A stretch of DNA of 64,000 nucleotides, from contig MGPE01000015.1 of the NCBI GenBank assembly GCA_001797335.1, forward strand, positions 79,419-143,418, in the 5' to 3' direction. The notes below the pieces were generated by a model that saw only the letters and a program-made list of their open reading frames with translations, ran no database searches and was not told where the DNA came from. Below, piece by piece: positions 52,901 through 62,396 of this stretch (position 1 is its first letter; every line of letters starts with the position of its first letter). The position numbers and the translations under genes are program-made. Source of the DNA: Deltaproteobacteria bacterium GWA2_38_16. GTDB taxonomy: Bacteria > Bdellovibrionota > JACOXK01 > 2-02-FULL-40-11.

Positions 52901-53137
52901 TTACTTACGAAGCCCTAGGTCTGCCACCACTTTTTGATAGCGGCTTTTGTCATGGGTACGAAGATAATCCATCAATCGTTTTCGGTGTCCCACGAGCTTT
53001 AAAAGACCTCGACGAGAACTATGATCTTTGACATGTGCTTTAACATGTTCTGTAAGACTGTTGATGCGAGCTGTTAAGATCCCTACTTGTACCTCAGGCG
53101 ATCCAGTGTCTTTCCTCTGTTCATCTGTAAATGCCAT
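52901..53137 (-). CDS. rpsO: 30S ribosomal protein S15
   Basis: [42 protein letters not shown] and LGLRK identify S15. Its 78 residues are ~11 fewer than E. coli S15; the missing part is the N-terminal helix, while the 16S-binding core is intact. It lies between truB and pnp. Confidence 0.96.
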   Translation of the reverse strand: MAFTDEQRKDTGSPEVQVGILTARINSLTEHVKAHVKDHSSRRGLLKLVGHRKRLMDYLRTHDKSRYQKVVADLGLRK

Positions 53138-53161
53138 GATTTTCCTTTCTTTTCCTTTCCT

Positions 53162-53881
53162 TTATAATGGTTGATTTTTTAGCACAGTCCCCAGGCGATT
53201 GTAAAGTTCTTTTATATCCTTATAATGAGGGGCAAACATCACATTTTGGGAATTTAATTTTTCAAATTCAATAGCCTCTTCCATTGATAAAATGCCCGTC
53301 CGAATACGTTTTAAGTCTTTGACACATGCATACGTTCCCAACTTTTTCCCTAAATCGCTGCACAGCGTTCGTACATAGGTTCCTTTTGAACAGTGCACGC
53401 GAAAGTCTACTTCCTTGTCTTTTCTAGAGAGAAACTCAAAATCAAAAATATGAATTGGCCGAGGCATTCTTTCTACTTCCTGTTGCTTTCGGGCATAATG
53501 ATACAAAGGTTTTCCTTTTTTTTTAATGGCAGAATACATCGGGGGAAGTTGTTGTTGGGGACCTAAAAATGTCTTCATGGCTTCTTGAATATCTAAATCG
53601 GAAATCACTACAGAGTTTTCCGCTATAATACGGCCGCAGATATCTTGCGTATCTGTCTCTACTCCTAAAAGAAAGGTTCCTTCGTAGACCTTATCGCTAT
53701 TTAAAAGATAGGAAGATAATTTAGTGGCTTGGTTAATAAAAATGGGAAGAACGCCTGTAGCCAATGGATCCAACGTTCCCCCATGTCCTACCTTCTTTAA
53801 ATTAAATCTTTTTTTAATGATCCCCACAACTTGGGCAGAGGTTAGCCCTTTGGGTTTATCAATGACCAGCATTCCATTCAT
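53162..53881 (-). CDS. truB: tRNA pseudouridine(55) synthase
   Basis: Isomerises U55 in the T loop of tRNAs. Catalytic Asp in GHGGTLDPLATGVLPI; KPKGLTS at the start and SKGTYVRTLCSDLG are typical. Its start overlaps the nrnA stop by 4 bp (ATGA). Confidence 0.95.
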   Translation of the reverse strand: MNGMLVIDKPKGLTSAQVVGIIKKRFNLKKVGHGGTLDPLATGVLPIFINQATKLSSYLLNSDKVYEGTFLLGVETDTQDICGRIIAENSVVISDLDIQEAMKTFLGPQQQLPPMYSAIKKKGKPLYHYARKQQEVERMPRPIHIFDFEFLSRKDKEVDFRVHCSKGTYVRTLCSDLGKKLGTYACVKDLKRIRTGILSMEEAIEFEKLNSQNVMFAPHYKDIKELYNRLGTVLKNQPL

Positions 53882-54837
53882 ACTAATACCGCGTGAACTT
53901 TTTCAAAAATTTTTTGAGAAACATCATCAAAGGACCCTTTAATAATACAGGCAGCCGCTTTTTTGTGCCCTCCTCCACCAAACGCCATACAAATTTGCGA
54001 GACATCTATATGGGTTTTAGATCGCATGCTGATTTTATAGGCCCCCTCGGGTAATTCTTTAAAAAGAAAAGCAACCTCAACCCCTTTAATGGCTCTGGGA
54101 TAATTAATAAAATCTTCCGTCACTTCATAACTTGTACCCACCTCTTTTAAATCTTTCTGATAAATTACAGACCAACTGTAGCGACCATCCGAAGATACTT
54201 TTAATCTATCTAATAAACGCCCCAAGAGCTGAAAAGCTTGATAGGGTTGAGATTCAAATAAATGGATGGATACCGTTGATGGATCTGCTCCCGCTGCCAC
54301 CATTTCAGAAGCCAATTTCAAGGTATGTTCGTTGGTATTGGAATACCGAAAAGAACCCGTATCGGTTACAAGCGTACAATAAAGATTCGTTGCAATGTCA
54401 GACGTCAGCTTACAGCCTGCCTTTTTTAAAACCTTCCATACGACCTCGCCAGAACTCGCTGCATCTGACAAAATATAATTAATATCTCCATAACGGTCAT
54501 TACTGGCATGGTGATCGACATTAATTATTTTTTTATACCCATGAAACTGGGCAAATTTTTTCCCCAAGCGTTCTAAAGCACCACAATCCATCACAAATAC
54601 AGCATCAAAGTTGAAAGTTTCTTTTAATTCTGTGATGACTTTTTTAGAGGCTGGTAAAAATCGGAGATTTTCAGGAACAGGGTCATGATTATAATAGGTT
54701 ACTTTTTTTTTAAGTTGCTCTAAACCCAACCCCATGGCTAATGTCGATGCCATCGCATCTCCATCCGGTCCCACGTGAGAACAAACTAAAAAATTTTTTC
54801 CTTTTTTGATTTCTGAAATAACGCTATTCATAGCCAT
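53878..54837 (-). CDS. nrnA: bifunctional oligoribonuclease/PAP phosphatase (NrnA-like, DHH family)
   Basis: Degrades nano-RNA and/or removes 3'-phosphate from pAp. DHH-domain motifs: SHVGPDGDAMAS, VMDCG, NVDHHASND, and the DHHA1 segment FGGGGHKKAAAC. It sits between rbfA and truB, a frequent arrangement in bacteria without Orn. Its start overlaps rbfA by 14 bp. Confidence 0.92.
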   Translation of the reverse strand: MAMNSVISEIKKGKNFLVCSHVGPDGDAMASTLAMGLGLEQLKKKVTYYNHDPVPENLRFLPASKKVITELKETFNFDAVFVMDCGALERLGKKFAQFHGYKKIINVDHHASNDRYGDINYILSDAASSGEVVWKVLKKAGCKLTSDIATNLYCTLVTDTGSFRYSNTNEHTLKLASEMVAAGADPSTVSIHLFESQPYQAFQLLGRLLDRLKVSSDGRYSWSVIYQKDLKEVGTSYEVTEDFINYPRAIKGVEVAFLFKELPEGAYKISMRSKTHIDVSQICMAFGGGGHKKAAACIIKGSFDDVSQKIFEKVHAVLV

Positions 54838-55177
54838 TGGCTTCTTTTAACAAACGATCAATTTTTTCAACATAATCTAGCGAATCATCCAACCCAAATT
54901 CAAGGTCTGGTGTAAAACGAAGTTTTAAGGCTTTAGCGATATTGGATTTAATAAACCCAGAAGCATTTTGAAGCCCTTTTAATACTTTAAGTCGCTTTTC
55001 TTTTTCTCCTAAAATACTCACAAAAACGCGAGCCAATTTTAAATCTGGCGTCATTTCAACTTTAGTAACGGTAATAAATCCATTGACTCTCGGATCTTTA
55101 AATCCTTTAATCACCAAATGCGCAATGACATCGCGAATTTGTTCAGAAGCTCTTTTGGTTCTTCTACCTTCAGTCAT
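54824..55177 (-). CDS. rbfA: ribosome-binding factor A
   Basis: A small KH-fold protein for 30S maturation. RRTKRASEQIRDVIAHLV, DPRVNGFITVTKVEMTPDL and LRFTPDLEFGLDDSLDYVEKI are typical. The ATGA overlap with infB supports co-translation. Confidence 0.94.
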   Translation of the reverse strand: MTEGRRTKRASEQIRDVIAHLVIKGFKDPRVNGFITVTKVEMTPDLKLARVFVSILGEKEKRLKVLKGLQNASGFIKSNIAKALKLRFTPDLEFGLDDSLDYVEKIDRLLKEANGYE

Positions 55178-57585
55178 GAAAGAACCCCTGCTATTTCTTC
55201 AACCATAAAGGCTTCAATCACATCGTTTTCTTTCACATCGTTATAATTTTCTAACCCAATTCCACACTCATACCCTTCCAAAACCTCTTTCGCATCGTCT
55301 TTAAATCGTTTCAGAGAAGAAATCTTTCCTGTGTAAATAACAACAGAATCTCTGAGTAATCTAGCCTTGGCCGTTCGAGTAATTTTCCCAGAAACCACAT
55401 TACACCCCGCAATAGCCCCCACTTTAGAAATTTTAAATACATTACGCACTTCCGCTCTTCCCAACACACTTTCTTTAAACGTTGGCTCTAATTGTCCCAC
55501 CATGGATTTTTTCATGTCTTCTAAAAGATCATAAATAATAGAATAAAGACGAATATCGACCTTTTGACTCTTAGCCAACTCTTGCGCTTTAATATCGGGT
55601 CTAATATTAAATCCAATAATAATAGCATTCGATGCTGAAGCCAGGTTGACATCCGATTCAGAAATGGCTCCCGTCATTGAAAAAATAACATTCATTTTCA
55701 CTTGAGGCGTACTTAACTTTTCTAAAGACTGACGAATCACTTCTACGGATCCTTGGACATCTGCTTTTACAATCAGTTTTAATTCCTTTACTTCCCCTTC
55801 TTGCATTTTTTCATACAGACCTTCCAAAGTAATTTTTTCAGGAGGAGTACCTTCTTTTTCAATGGCTTGTCTCTTTTGATCTATTCTAAATTGTACTAAC
55901 CGTTTAGAATCTTCCTCATTTTTAAAACAAAAAAATGGATCGCCTACCTGTGGCACACTGTCTAATCCTGACACTTCTACGGCGAAAGAAGGAGTGGCTG
56001 CTTTTAGTTGTTTTCCTCGGTCATCTAACAACAGTCGAACTTTTCCTGTGGTGGTTCCCGAAATCAATATATCCCCCTTCACCAACGTCCCCTGCTGAAT
56101 TAAAACCGTTGCCACCGGTCCTAACCCTTTAGCCATCTTAGCTTCTAAGATAACCCCTTCGGCTAAATGACTTGGACTGGCCTGCAATTCTAAAACATCA
56201 GCTTGCAATAAAATAAGCTCTAAAAGTTCTTTAATCCCTGTTTTACCTTTAGCCGAAACCAAAGCATAAATTGTTTTTCCACCCCAATCTTCTGGCATTA
56301 AATCCAAATCGGATAATTGTTTTTTTACTCTTTCCGGTTGCGCTCCTGGTTTATCAATTTTATTCACCGCCACAATAATAGGAACACCCGCTTCTTTTGC
56401 ATGGGCAATGGCTTCTTTGGTTTGTGGCATCACCCCATCATCCGCAGCCACCACTAAAATAACAATATCCGTTGTTTTGGCTCCTCTGGCACGCATAGCA
56501 GAAAAAGCTTCATGACCCGGAGTATCAATAAAAGTAATGCTCCTCCCATTGCCTATATCCACCATATAAGCCCCAATATGTTGAGTAATCCCCCCCGCTT
56601 CTCCTAATGCCACATCGCTTTTTCGAATAGCATCCAAGAGAGTTGTTTTTCCATGGTCCACATGTCCCATAATGGTTACAACGGGTGGGCGTGGTTTTAA
56701 ATCTGTACTTTTAATTTCTTCTCTTTTTAAAAGCTCTTTTTCTGAAATAGTTTCATTCAGAACTTCATACTCAAACTCACGGGAAACGAGCGTAGCCGTA
56801 TCCACATCAATGGATTGATTCAATGTCACCATCGATCCCATCGCCATAAGTTTTTTTATGACTTCACTACCTTTGACTTTTAATTGATCTGCAAGGTCTG
56901 AAACCAAAATATTTCCAGATATTTTAATAATACGTTTTGAGGCCTTGGGAGTCGTAAGTTGGGTTGATTGCATTTTGGATTTATCAACCGCCACTTTTTT
57001 CTTTTTGGGCTGATAAATTCTTTCTGCGCGATTAAATCCATGAATATCAAATTCTTCAGTTCTTTTTTGAATAAACGCTTTTCGCCGTTTACGTGCCAGT
57101 TCCTCTTCTTCATTTAACAAGGCTTTAGCAATTCTTTCTTTTTCTGCTTTGACCGCTTTAGATTCAGCAGTTTCAGCCTCTTTTGGAGCCTCTGCAACAA
57201 CATTAATTTTAGGAACTCGTGATTTCGTTGAGGAAGCGGGAACAGAAGGTACTTCTTTTTTTACTTCTGCTTTTGTCTCTACTGTTGGTTCTACCGTTGA
57301 CTCTGCCTTTAGCTCCTCCTTTGAAACAGAAGATGCCGGGGTCGGAGCTTTTCTTCGACGGATAACCGAACTTTGAACACGTTTTTCAACAATGTCTCCC
57401 TTTCGAACTTCTGTTAAAGATACGACTTTATTTTTTAAAGCGTTTCGAAGGACCTGTGCTTCTTCTTCTGTAACCATCTTTGCTCTTGAAGAAACCTTGA
57501 GTTTAAGCTCTCCACACTTTTTAAAGAACTCTTCGGCTGTCAGCGTAAACTCTATTAATAAATCTGAAATTTTAACTTTTTTCAT
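55174..57585 (-). CDS. infB: translation initiation factor IF-2
   Basis: GTPase that places initiator tRNA on the ribosome. G motifs: [36 protein letters not shown]. The N-terminal part has an IF2-N domain, then a linker rich in Glu/Ala/Lys, then the central IF2-N repeat ([18 protein letters not shown]). 803 residues is within the normal range. It overlaps nusA by 14 bp. Confidence 0.96.
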   Translation of the reverse strand: MKKVKISDLLIEFTLTAEEFFKKCGELKLKVSSRAKMVTEEEAQVLRNALKNKVVSLTEVRKGDIVEKRVQSSVIRRRKAPTPASSVSKEELKAESTVEPTVETKAEVKKEVPSVPASSTKSRVPKINVVAEAPKEAETAESKAVKAEKERIAKALLNEEEELARKRRKAFIQKRTEEFDIHGFNRAERIYQPKKKKVAVDKSKMQSTQLTTPKASKRIIKISGNILVSDLADQLKVKGSEVIKKLMAMGSMVTLNQSIDVDTATLVSREFEYEVLNETISEKELLKREEIKSTDLKPRPPVVTIMGHVDHGKTTLLDAIRKSDVALGEAGGITQHIGAYMVDIGNGRSITFIDTPGHEAFSAMRARGAKTTDIVILVVAADDGVMPQTKEAIAHAKEAGVPIIVAVNKIDKPGAQPERVKKQLSDLDLMPEDWGGKTIYALVSAKGKTGIKELLELILLQADVLELQASPSHLAEGVILEAKMAKGLGPVATVLIQQGTLVKGDILISGTTTGKVRLLLDDRGKQLKAATPSFAVEVSGLDSVPQVGDPFFCFKNEEDSKRLVQFRIDQKRQAIEKEGTPPEKITLEGLYEKMQEGEVKELKLIVKADVQGSVEVIRQSLEKLSTPQVKMNVIFSMTGAISESDVNLASASNAIIIGFNIRPDIKAQELAKSQKVDIRLYSIIYDLLEDMKKSMVGQLEPTFKESVLGRAEVRNVFKISKVGAIAGCNVVSGKITRTAKARLLRDSVVIYTGKISSLKRFKDDAKEVLEGYECGIGLENYNDVKENDVIEAFMVEEIAGVLS

Positions 57586-58909
57586 TGTCTCCTGTTTCCG
57601 GTGTTACAACAGCCTTTGCCTCAGCAGGAACTTCCCGCGGATTGACCAGCTTATCGGTCGTCAGTCCCTGATTCACAAGTGATTGCGCATCTTGTTTTAT
57701 GAGCTGCGCTTTCTCTTCTGTTTCCACTCCTGGGACCAACCTCAAATCTTTAATCTCTCCTTTGGCCACATCTTCAAACGTATCAAATCCATGCTGATAG
57801 AGCCCCATGGCCAGCGTATCTGTCATCTTGGGGATAGCCATGAGACTTTTCTTGGCCCGATTGGTTCTTTCTAAAATTTTTGACTCTGTAATAATATCCA
57901 GTTTCCAGCCGGATATCTGCATGGCCAGCCGTACATTTTGCCCTTTTTTGCCAATGGCTAAGGAGAGCTGATCATCTGGCACAATAACTTCCATGCTGTG
58001 GTTAATATCATCAATAATCACTTTTGAAATTTCAGCTGGTGCCAAGCTATTGACCACAAATTGCATATCGTTATCACTCCAGGGGACAATATCAATTTTT
58101 TCTCCTCTTAATTCTTGAACCACATTTTGAACCCGAGAGCCTTTAATTCCCACACAGGCCCCTACGGCATCCACATCTGGATCTTTCGAGGTCACAGAAA
58201 TCTTAGATCTAAAACCAGGCTCCCTGGAAGCCCCTTTAATAATGACAATTCCTTCCGATACTTCAGGGACTTCTAATTCAAAAAGTTTAATTAAATATAA
58301 CGGGGTAGATCTCGATAAAACAAGCTGAGGTCCTTTACTCGTGACATCTTGAACCTCTAAAAGATAGGCCTGCACTCGATCGCCAGCTCGGATATTTTCT
58401 CCGGGAATTTGTTCGCGGATAGGAATAATGGCTTCTGTTTTTCCCAAATCCACAATAATATTGCCTCTTTCAAATCTTCGAGCAATCCCTGAGATAATTT
58501 CTCCTTTTCGACCAATATATTCTTTATAAATAATATCTTTTTCAGCTTCTGCAACCTTTTGAACAATCACTTGTTTAATGGTTTGAGCGTCAATCCGGCC
58601 AAATTTTTTAGCATCCATTTTAACCCCAATGCTATCCCCCATGACCACTTCTGGATCTAGTTTTTTAGCTTCTGATAAGGTAATTTCCATCGCTTCATCT
58701 GCAATTTTTTCAACCACCACTTTAAATTGAAAAAGCTCTATATCATCAATCTCTTCATTAAAATGTGCTTCAATTTCCTTGGTTAATCCAAATTTTTTCT
58801 TTGCAGCTGTTAAAAAAGCTTCTTCAAGAGCTGAAATGATAATCTTTTTATCCATGCCACGATCTTTGGCTACTTGCTCAATGATACGTCCTAAACCTTG
58901 GTGTAACAT
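57572..58909 (-). CDS. nusA: transcription termination/antitermination factor NusA
   Basis: N-terminal RNAP-binding domain, S1 domain (GEIISGIARRFERGNIIVDLG), two KH domains (GACVGIKGSRVQNVVQELRGE; LAIGKKGQNVRLAMQ), and one C-terminal helix-hairpin repeat. 445 residues, shorter than E. coli (495), which has a second acidic repeat. GGAGGT precedes the ATG. A terminator-like hairpin sits only ~20 bp upstream, suggesting attenuation. rimP, usually just before nusA, is absent here. Confidence 0.95.
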   Translation of the reverse strand: MLHQGLGRIIEQVAKDRGMDKKIIISALEEAFLTAAKKKFGLTKEIEAHFNEEIDDIELFQFKVVVEKIADEAMEITLSEAKKLDPEVVMGDSIGVKMDAKKFGRIDAQTIKQVIVQKVAEAEKDIIYKEYIGRKGEIISGIARRFERGNIIVDLGKTEAIIPIREQIPGENIRAGDRVQAYLLEVQDVTSKGPQLVLSRSTPLYLIKLFELEVPEVSEGIVIIKGASREPGFRSKISVTSKDPDVDAVGACVGIKGSRVQNVVQELRGEKIDIVPWSDNDMQFVVNSLAPAEISKVIIDDINHSMEVIVPDDQLSLAIGKKGQNVRLAMQISGWKLDIITESKILERTNRAKKSLMAIPKMTDTLAMGLYQHGFDTFEDVAKGEIKDLRLVPGVETEEKAQLIKQDAQSLVNQGLTTDKLVNPREVPAEAKAVVTPETGDNEKS

Positions 58910-58928
58910 GTTACAAACCTCCGTCTCT

Positions 58929-58958
58929 TAAAAAAAAAGTGGGCAAAGCCCACTTTTT
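58929..58958 (-). terminator. terminator/attenuator in the nusA leader
   Basis: Stem AAAGTGGGC/GCCCACTTT with a three-base loop, then a run of nine T on the minus strand, ending ~20 bp before the nusA ATG. Too close to the ATG to leave room for a downstream promoter. Confidence 0.75.
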
Positions 58959-58983
58959 CAACTCCTAAAATTGATGGAAGTGG

Positions 58984-59011
58984 TTATAACAAACCTTATT
59001 TTGGCATGCAA
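58984..59011 (-). promoter_or_regulatory. candidate nusA promoter inside the rimI 3' end
   Basis: TTGCAT, 16-bp spacer, TTATAA on the minus strand. A transcript from here would have a ~65-nt leader containing the terminator hairpin. Confidence 0.4.
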
Positions 59012-59448
59012 GGGGAAAATGTCATTACCAAAGCATCTTCATGATTGGGATAGTAATTCTTTCTGATATACATTCCTTTAAAACCAAATTTTTCATAGAG
59101 TTTTTGAGCTGCGCTATTAGATGTTCGAACCTCTAAGGAAAATAATGAAATTGTTTTCCCCTTATAAAACTCTAAACAAAATTGAAGGAGATGGCTACCC
59201 ACCCCTTGTTTTAAATACTCTGGAGCAACACACAGATTTAATATATGAACTTCATCCACAATACTCCAAAAAATAATATATCCTACAATGTGATTTCGGT
59301 TATTTTTAGCCACATAAAAGCATTGGGAAGGATTATTTAAAATATCTTGAAATAAGGCTTCGGCCCAAGGGTCGGGAAAAGACTTTTGTTCAATCGCACA
59401 GATTTCAGCTATATCTGACTCTGCAGCCTTAACAATCATTACTCCCAC
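58996..59448 (-). CDS. rimI: ribosomal-protein-S18-alanine N-acetyltransferase-like (RimI)
   Basis: GNAT acetyltransferase of 150 residues. The acetyl-CoA loop appears as LKQGVGSHLLQF (Q/RxxGxG), with EVRTSNSAAQKLYEKFGF and the RimI-type ending KNYYPNHEDALVM. It overlaps the upstream SurA-like gene by 10 bp. RimI is the best match, but GNAT specificity is hard to assign by eye. Confidence 0.82.
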   Translation of the reverse strand: MGVMIVKAAESDIAEICAIEQKSFPDPWAEALFQDILNNPSQCFYVAKNNRNHIVGYIIFWSIVDEVHILNLCVAPEYLKQGVGSHLLQFCLEFYKGKTISLFSLEVRTSNSAAQKLYEKFGFKGMYIRKNYYPNHEDALVMTFSPCMPK

Positions 59449-60047
59449 ACGGTTTTAATCTGGCTTCTGGATTTTAGCCGTTTAATCCAGTCCTGCAGAT
59501 TTTCCTGAAGACGAATCTTTTTAAGCTCCAAGCGAGCCTGATTTAAATTTAATTTTTGAGAACTCTTTTTTTGAAATTCTTTAGTCTCTTCATCTGTTAC
59601 ATGAATATAAACAGACATGACTTTTTCTTTAATGAAACGTTCCACAATAAGGGGACGCATCAATGCTTTTTTTAATTCCGTTTCTTCCCACTGATATTGT
59701 TTTAAGAAAGATTGAAATTCCAATCTACCTTTAAATTTATGTTTAAATTGCTGATAAATTGTCTCTTCATCGGCCTTCGTCAATTCTCCTAATTTAAAAC
59801 TTTTCGCCTCGTCTCTGACCAAAAGATCAATAATTAATTTTTTGGTGAATTCTTTGAGTTCATTTGGAGTGACTTCTTTTTCACTGGGCTGGCCTTGTTT
59901 AATACGCTCTACCCTCATTTCTCTTTCAATATCCCAGAGAGTTAATACATCGTCATTGTACTGTGCGACTACCTTATTCCACAACACAGCATGGGCGGAA
60001 AAAGAATACAAAAAAATTCCTACTCCAATAATATGAGATATTTTCAC
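59439..60047 (-). CDS. SurA-N-like periplasmic protein without PPIase domain
   Basis: A GTG start at 60047 gives signal peptide MKISHIIGVGIFLYSFSAHA; the track start at 60125 overlaps the previous gene. The mature ~180 residues (WNKVVAQYNDDVLTLWDIERE...ELKEFTKKLIIDLLVRDEA) resemble the helical N-terminal chaperone domain of SurA/PpiC proteins, but no parvulin domain follows. It may be a stand-alone periplasmic chaperone, grouped with envelope genes. Confidence 0.65.
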   Translation of the reverse strand: MKISHIIGVGIFLYSFSAHAVLWNKVVAQYNDDVLTLWDIEREMRVERIKQGQPSEKEVTPNELKEFTKKLIIDLLVRDEAKSFKLGELTKADEETIYQQFKHKFKGRLEFQSFLKQYQWEETELKKALMRPLIVERFIKEKVMSVYIHVTDEETKEFQKKSSQKLNLNQARLELKKIRLQENLQDWIKRLKSRSQIKTVWE

Positions 60048-60064
60048 AATGAGAATACTATACC

Positions 60065-60772
60065 CTAATTCGAGACAACTCGTAAAGAAATAGGCGTTTG
60101 TGAAGATGAAAACTCTTCCTTCCAATTTTCATCTCCCGCATCAGAAGAAATCCGAAGTTCTCCTAAAAGAGAAAACGTATCTACTCGAAGATTAGGTCGA
60201 AGATTAGAAGAAACCCCCGGCTGGGGTTTATTTCCTAACATTACATCCCGAAAATCATACCTCGTCAGTAATACCACTAAAAGACCTGAGTATGGCCTGA
60301 CTTCAACCACTTTTCCCTGTTGAGGAGATAAAAGATTTCCCTCTTTCCATTGCTTCACTTCCACTATGACCGGAGCATGAATCCAGGTAGTCGATGAAAT
60401 TGGAGTAGTCACCCATTGATCTTCTTGCCAGCCTTGGAATGATTCTTCAATCTCGTCTTTCAAAGAACCATCAAATTCAACTTTCATATTCAAAGGGATA
60501 GATGATTTATTTTCCACAAGAATAGTGGCAAAAACCTGAAGGTTTGACTTTGGAAACATCGTTTGATTCTCTCCAAAAAATTCTTTTTTACTCATGGGAT
60601 AATTAAAACCCATGTCTATTTCAGGTAAATTGAGGGTTGTTTTTACCTCTGCTAATTTTGCCCGAGGCACATTGGCTGGAACATAAGGAGTCTCCGAAGA
60701 TGGCGGAGAAGACAACGGCGGCGAACACCCTTCCACCATCAGTAAACATAAAAAAAGAAAGAATTTTTTCAT
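60065..60772 (-). CDS. predicted lipoprotein, function unknown
   Basis: Starting at the ATG at 60772 gives MKKFFLFLCLLMVEGC, a lipoprotein signal; the track start at 60859 runs into the upstream gene. After a Pro/Ser-rich linker, the ~200-residue body is strand-rich (LNLPEIDMGFNYPMSKKEFFG...). No family recognised. Confidence 0.65.
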   Translation of the reverse strand: MKKFFLFLCLLMVEGCSPPLSSPPSSETPYVPANVPRAKLAEVKTTLNLPEIDMGFNYPMSKKEFFGENQTMFPKSNLQVFATILVENKSSIPLNMKVEFDGSLKDEIEESFQGWQEDQWVTTPISSTTWIHAPVIVEVKQWKEGNLLSPQQGKVVEVRPYSGLLVVLLTRYDFRDVMLGNKPQPGVSSNLRPNLRVDTFSLLGELRISSDAGDENWKEEFSSSQTPISLRVVSN

Positions 60773-60783
60773 AAACACTTCTT

Positions 60784-61182
60784 TCATGAGCACCTGAGTG
60801 AAATAATCACTCGATCTTTTTTCCCAGGGGAATAGGGAATGGTCACTTCCCCTGTACACAGGGGTTGATCTTCACAGGTTTTAGAAACTGCTGTTACGAT
60901 CACCTGCAATCTTTCATCAAAGGGAATACTTGGAAAAACATATTGCGCATAATCTCTTCTTGAAACTGGGATGGGGTTTAAGGGTGTAAAACTTCCCTTA
61001 AATGTAAAACAATAAAATTCTATTTTGTTTAATAAGGTTTCTCTCCCCTCTTCGGAAAATGTTTGTGGCAATTCTAGATCCAAAACCAACTGACTCATCG
61101 TAGGGGGAACCGCTTCTTCTTGCTGACCACAGGCAGTAAACAAAAAAAGCAGGGCTATAAGACTACTCATCTTCAACTTCAT
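60784..61182 (-). CDS. predicted lipoprotein, function unknown
   Basis: The ATG at 61182 gives MKLKMSSLIALLFLFTAC with lipobox FTAC. Mature ~115 residues contain LVLDLELPQTF and several cysteines (YCFTF, KTCEDQPLCTGEV, LRCS) that could form disulphides; the fold looks beta-sandwich-like. It lies between the Gly-rich protein and another lipoprotein, probably as an operon. Confidence 0.65.
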   Translation of the reverse strand: MKLKMSSLIALLFLFTACGQQEEAVPPTMSQLVLDLELPQTFSEEGRETLLNKIEFYCFTFKGSFTPLNPIPVSRRDYAQYVFPSIPFDERLQVIVTAVSKTCEDQPLCTGEVTIPYSPGKKDRVIISLRCS

Positions 61183-62248
61183 AGATTTTTCCCTCTTTAA
61201 TATCCATGCCACCTGCTTCTCCTTTTTCTCCATTTTCCCCTTCTAGACCGGCATATCCCTGGGCACCATTCTGTCCCTGAAAAGCCACTCCGTACCTATC
61301 ACGCCTAGTAGAAAGAGTCACATGCCTTGCCTGACCTCCAGCACCTCCCAAACCACGCCCTCCTCCTTCTCCTAATCTTCCGCCCTGATTCTCAATAAAA
61401 AATGTTTTATTTTTTTCCGCACTGTTATTTTCGCATTCAATGGACACAGAACCTCCACTGCCTCCATTACCTCCGCTACCTCCATTTCCACCTTTTCCGC
61501 CAGACGCTCCATTCAAAAATGGATAAATGGGACTCTCGTCTCCTAAAAATTCTGGGGGAGTACTGTTTGGATCAACCCCTAAACTATCTCCTCCATCACT
61601 TCCTGCGCCACCCGGTTCTCCTGCTCCACCATTTCCCCCCTTAGCAATAAAATATCCTCCCAAAAATGTTTTAACTTTAATGGTCAAATCCCCTGCTTTT
61701 TTCCCATTACCTCCATTTTTTCCGTTTTCACCGGAGATTCCTGGTTCAGCAAGATTACCCCCCTCTCTGGTTATATAAAGAGGCCGAGGAGCAAGATAAG
61801 CATTTCTTCCTTTGGGTTGGATCGTGGGAGGATGTTCTTGCCCATTTTTTCCATCATGGTAACCTTCTCTAAAACGGGTATCGATACGTCCCATAACTGT
61901 TTTCTTTTGATCTTGGGTTAAACTCAAATCATTGGGATTAAAATTAAGGACTAAAAATTCGTCAGTTTTAAGGGTGAGCGAATGCCCCAGAGTACTGATG
62001 ACACTGCCTGATTTTAAAATAATTCTTTTGGCATTAATCGTTACATCCTCGGCCAAATAAAGATCGGCTCCTTCTCCCACAATAAGTTCATTGATAAAAA
62101 AGGTAGGAAGTGTTTCCCCCGGTCGATGAATGGTTTTTACGACAGAAGCTAAAGAGGCTTGTGCATTCTTCTTAATAATGACATCAGGACGCTCTGCAGA
62201 ATAGACCAGTGAGGGAACAAAGGCAAAAAATAAAATCCAAAATCTCAT
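61163..62248 (-). CDS. secreted glycine-rich, collagen-like protein
   Basis: The ATG at 62248 gives signal MRFWILFFAFVPSLVYS; the track start is a TTG. Residues ~30-120 form a strand-rich domain, then long Gly/Asn/Ala tracts with GxxG and Gly-Xaa-Yaa-like repeats (GENGKNGGNGKKAG, GGNGGAGEPGGAGSDGGD, GGKGGNGGSGGNGGSGG) separated by short beta-type segments. It may form an extended surface structure. The repeat content is biased but the frame is intact. Confidence 0.7.
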   Translation of the reverse strand: MRFWILFFAFVPSLVYSAERPDVIIKKNAQASLASVVKTIHRPGETLPTFFINELIVGEGADLYLAEDVTINAKRIILKSGSVISTLGHSLTLKTDEFLVLNFNPNDLSLTQDQKKTVMGRIDTRFREGYHDGKNGQEHPPTIQPKGRNAYLAPRPLYITREGGNLAEPGISGENGKNGGNGKKAGDLTIKVKTFLGGYFIAKGGNGGAGEPGGAGSDGGDSLGVDPNSTPPEFLGDESPIYPFLNGASGGKGGNGGSGGNGGSGGSVSIECENNSAEKNKTFFIENQGGRLGEGGGRGLGGAGGQARHVTLSTRRDRYGVAFQGQNGAQGYAGLEGENGEKGEAGGMDIKEGKIYEVEDE

Positions 62249-62302
62249 GCTTGATGCGTGTAGTGGATGTTCCCTCAACCGTCAAGCCTAGATTTTGGGC
62301 AT

Positions 62303-62348
62303 AAAAAAACAGGTAGCGCTTACCCCCCTACAAATCTGCGCTACCTGT
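62303..62348 (-). terminator. Rho-independent terminator after the OmpW-like gene
   Basis: Stem ACAGGTAGCGC/GCGCTACCTGT (11 bp) followed by a T-run on the minus strand. A second small hairpin, TGAGC/GCTCA, lies at 62356-62370. Confidence 0.75.
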
Positions 62349-62396
62349 CTACCGCTGAGCACGACGCTCAATGGATTTTCTTTTTAACTTTTTTAC

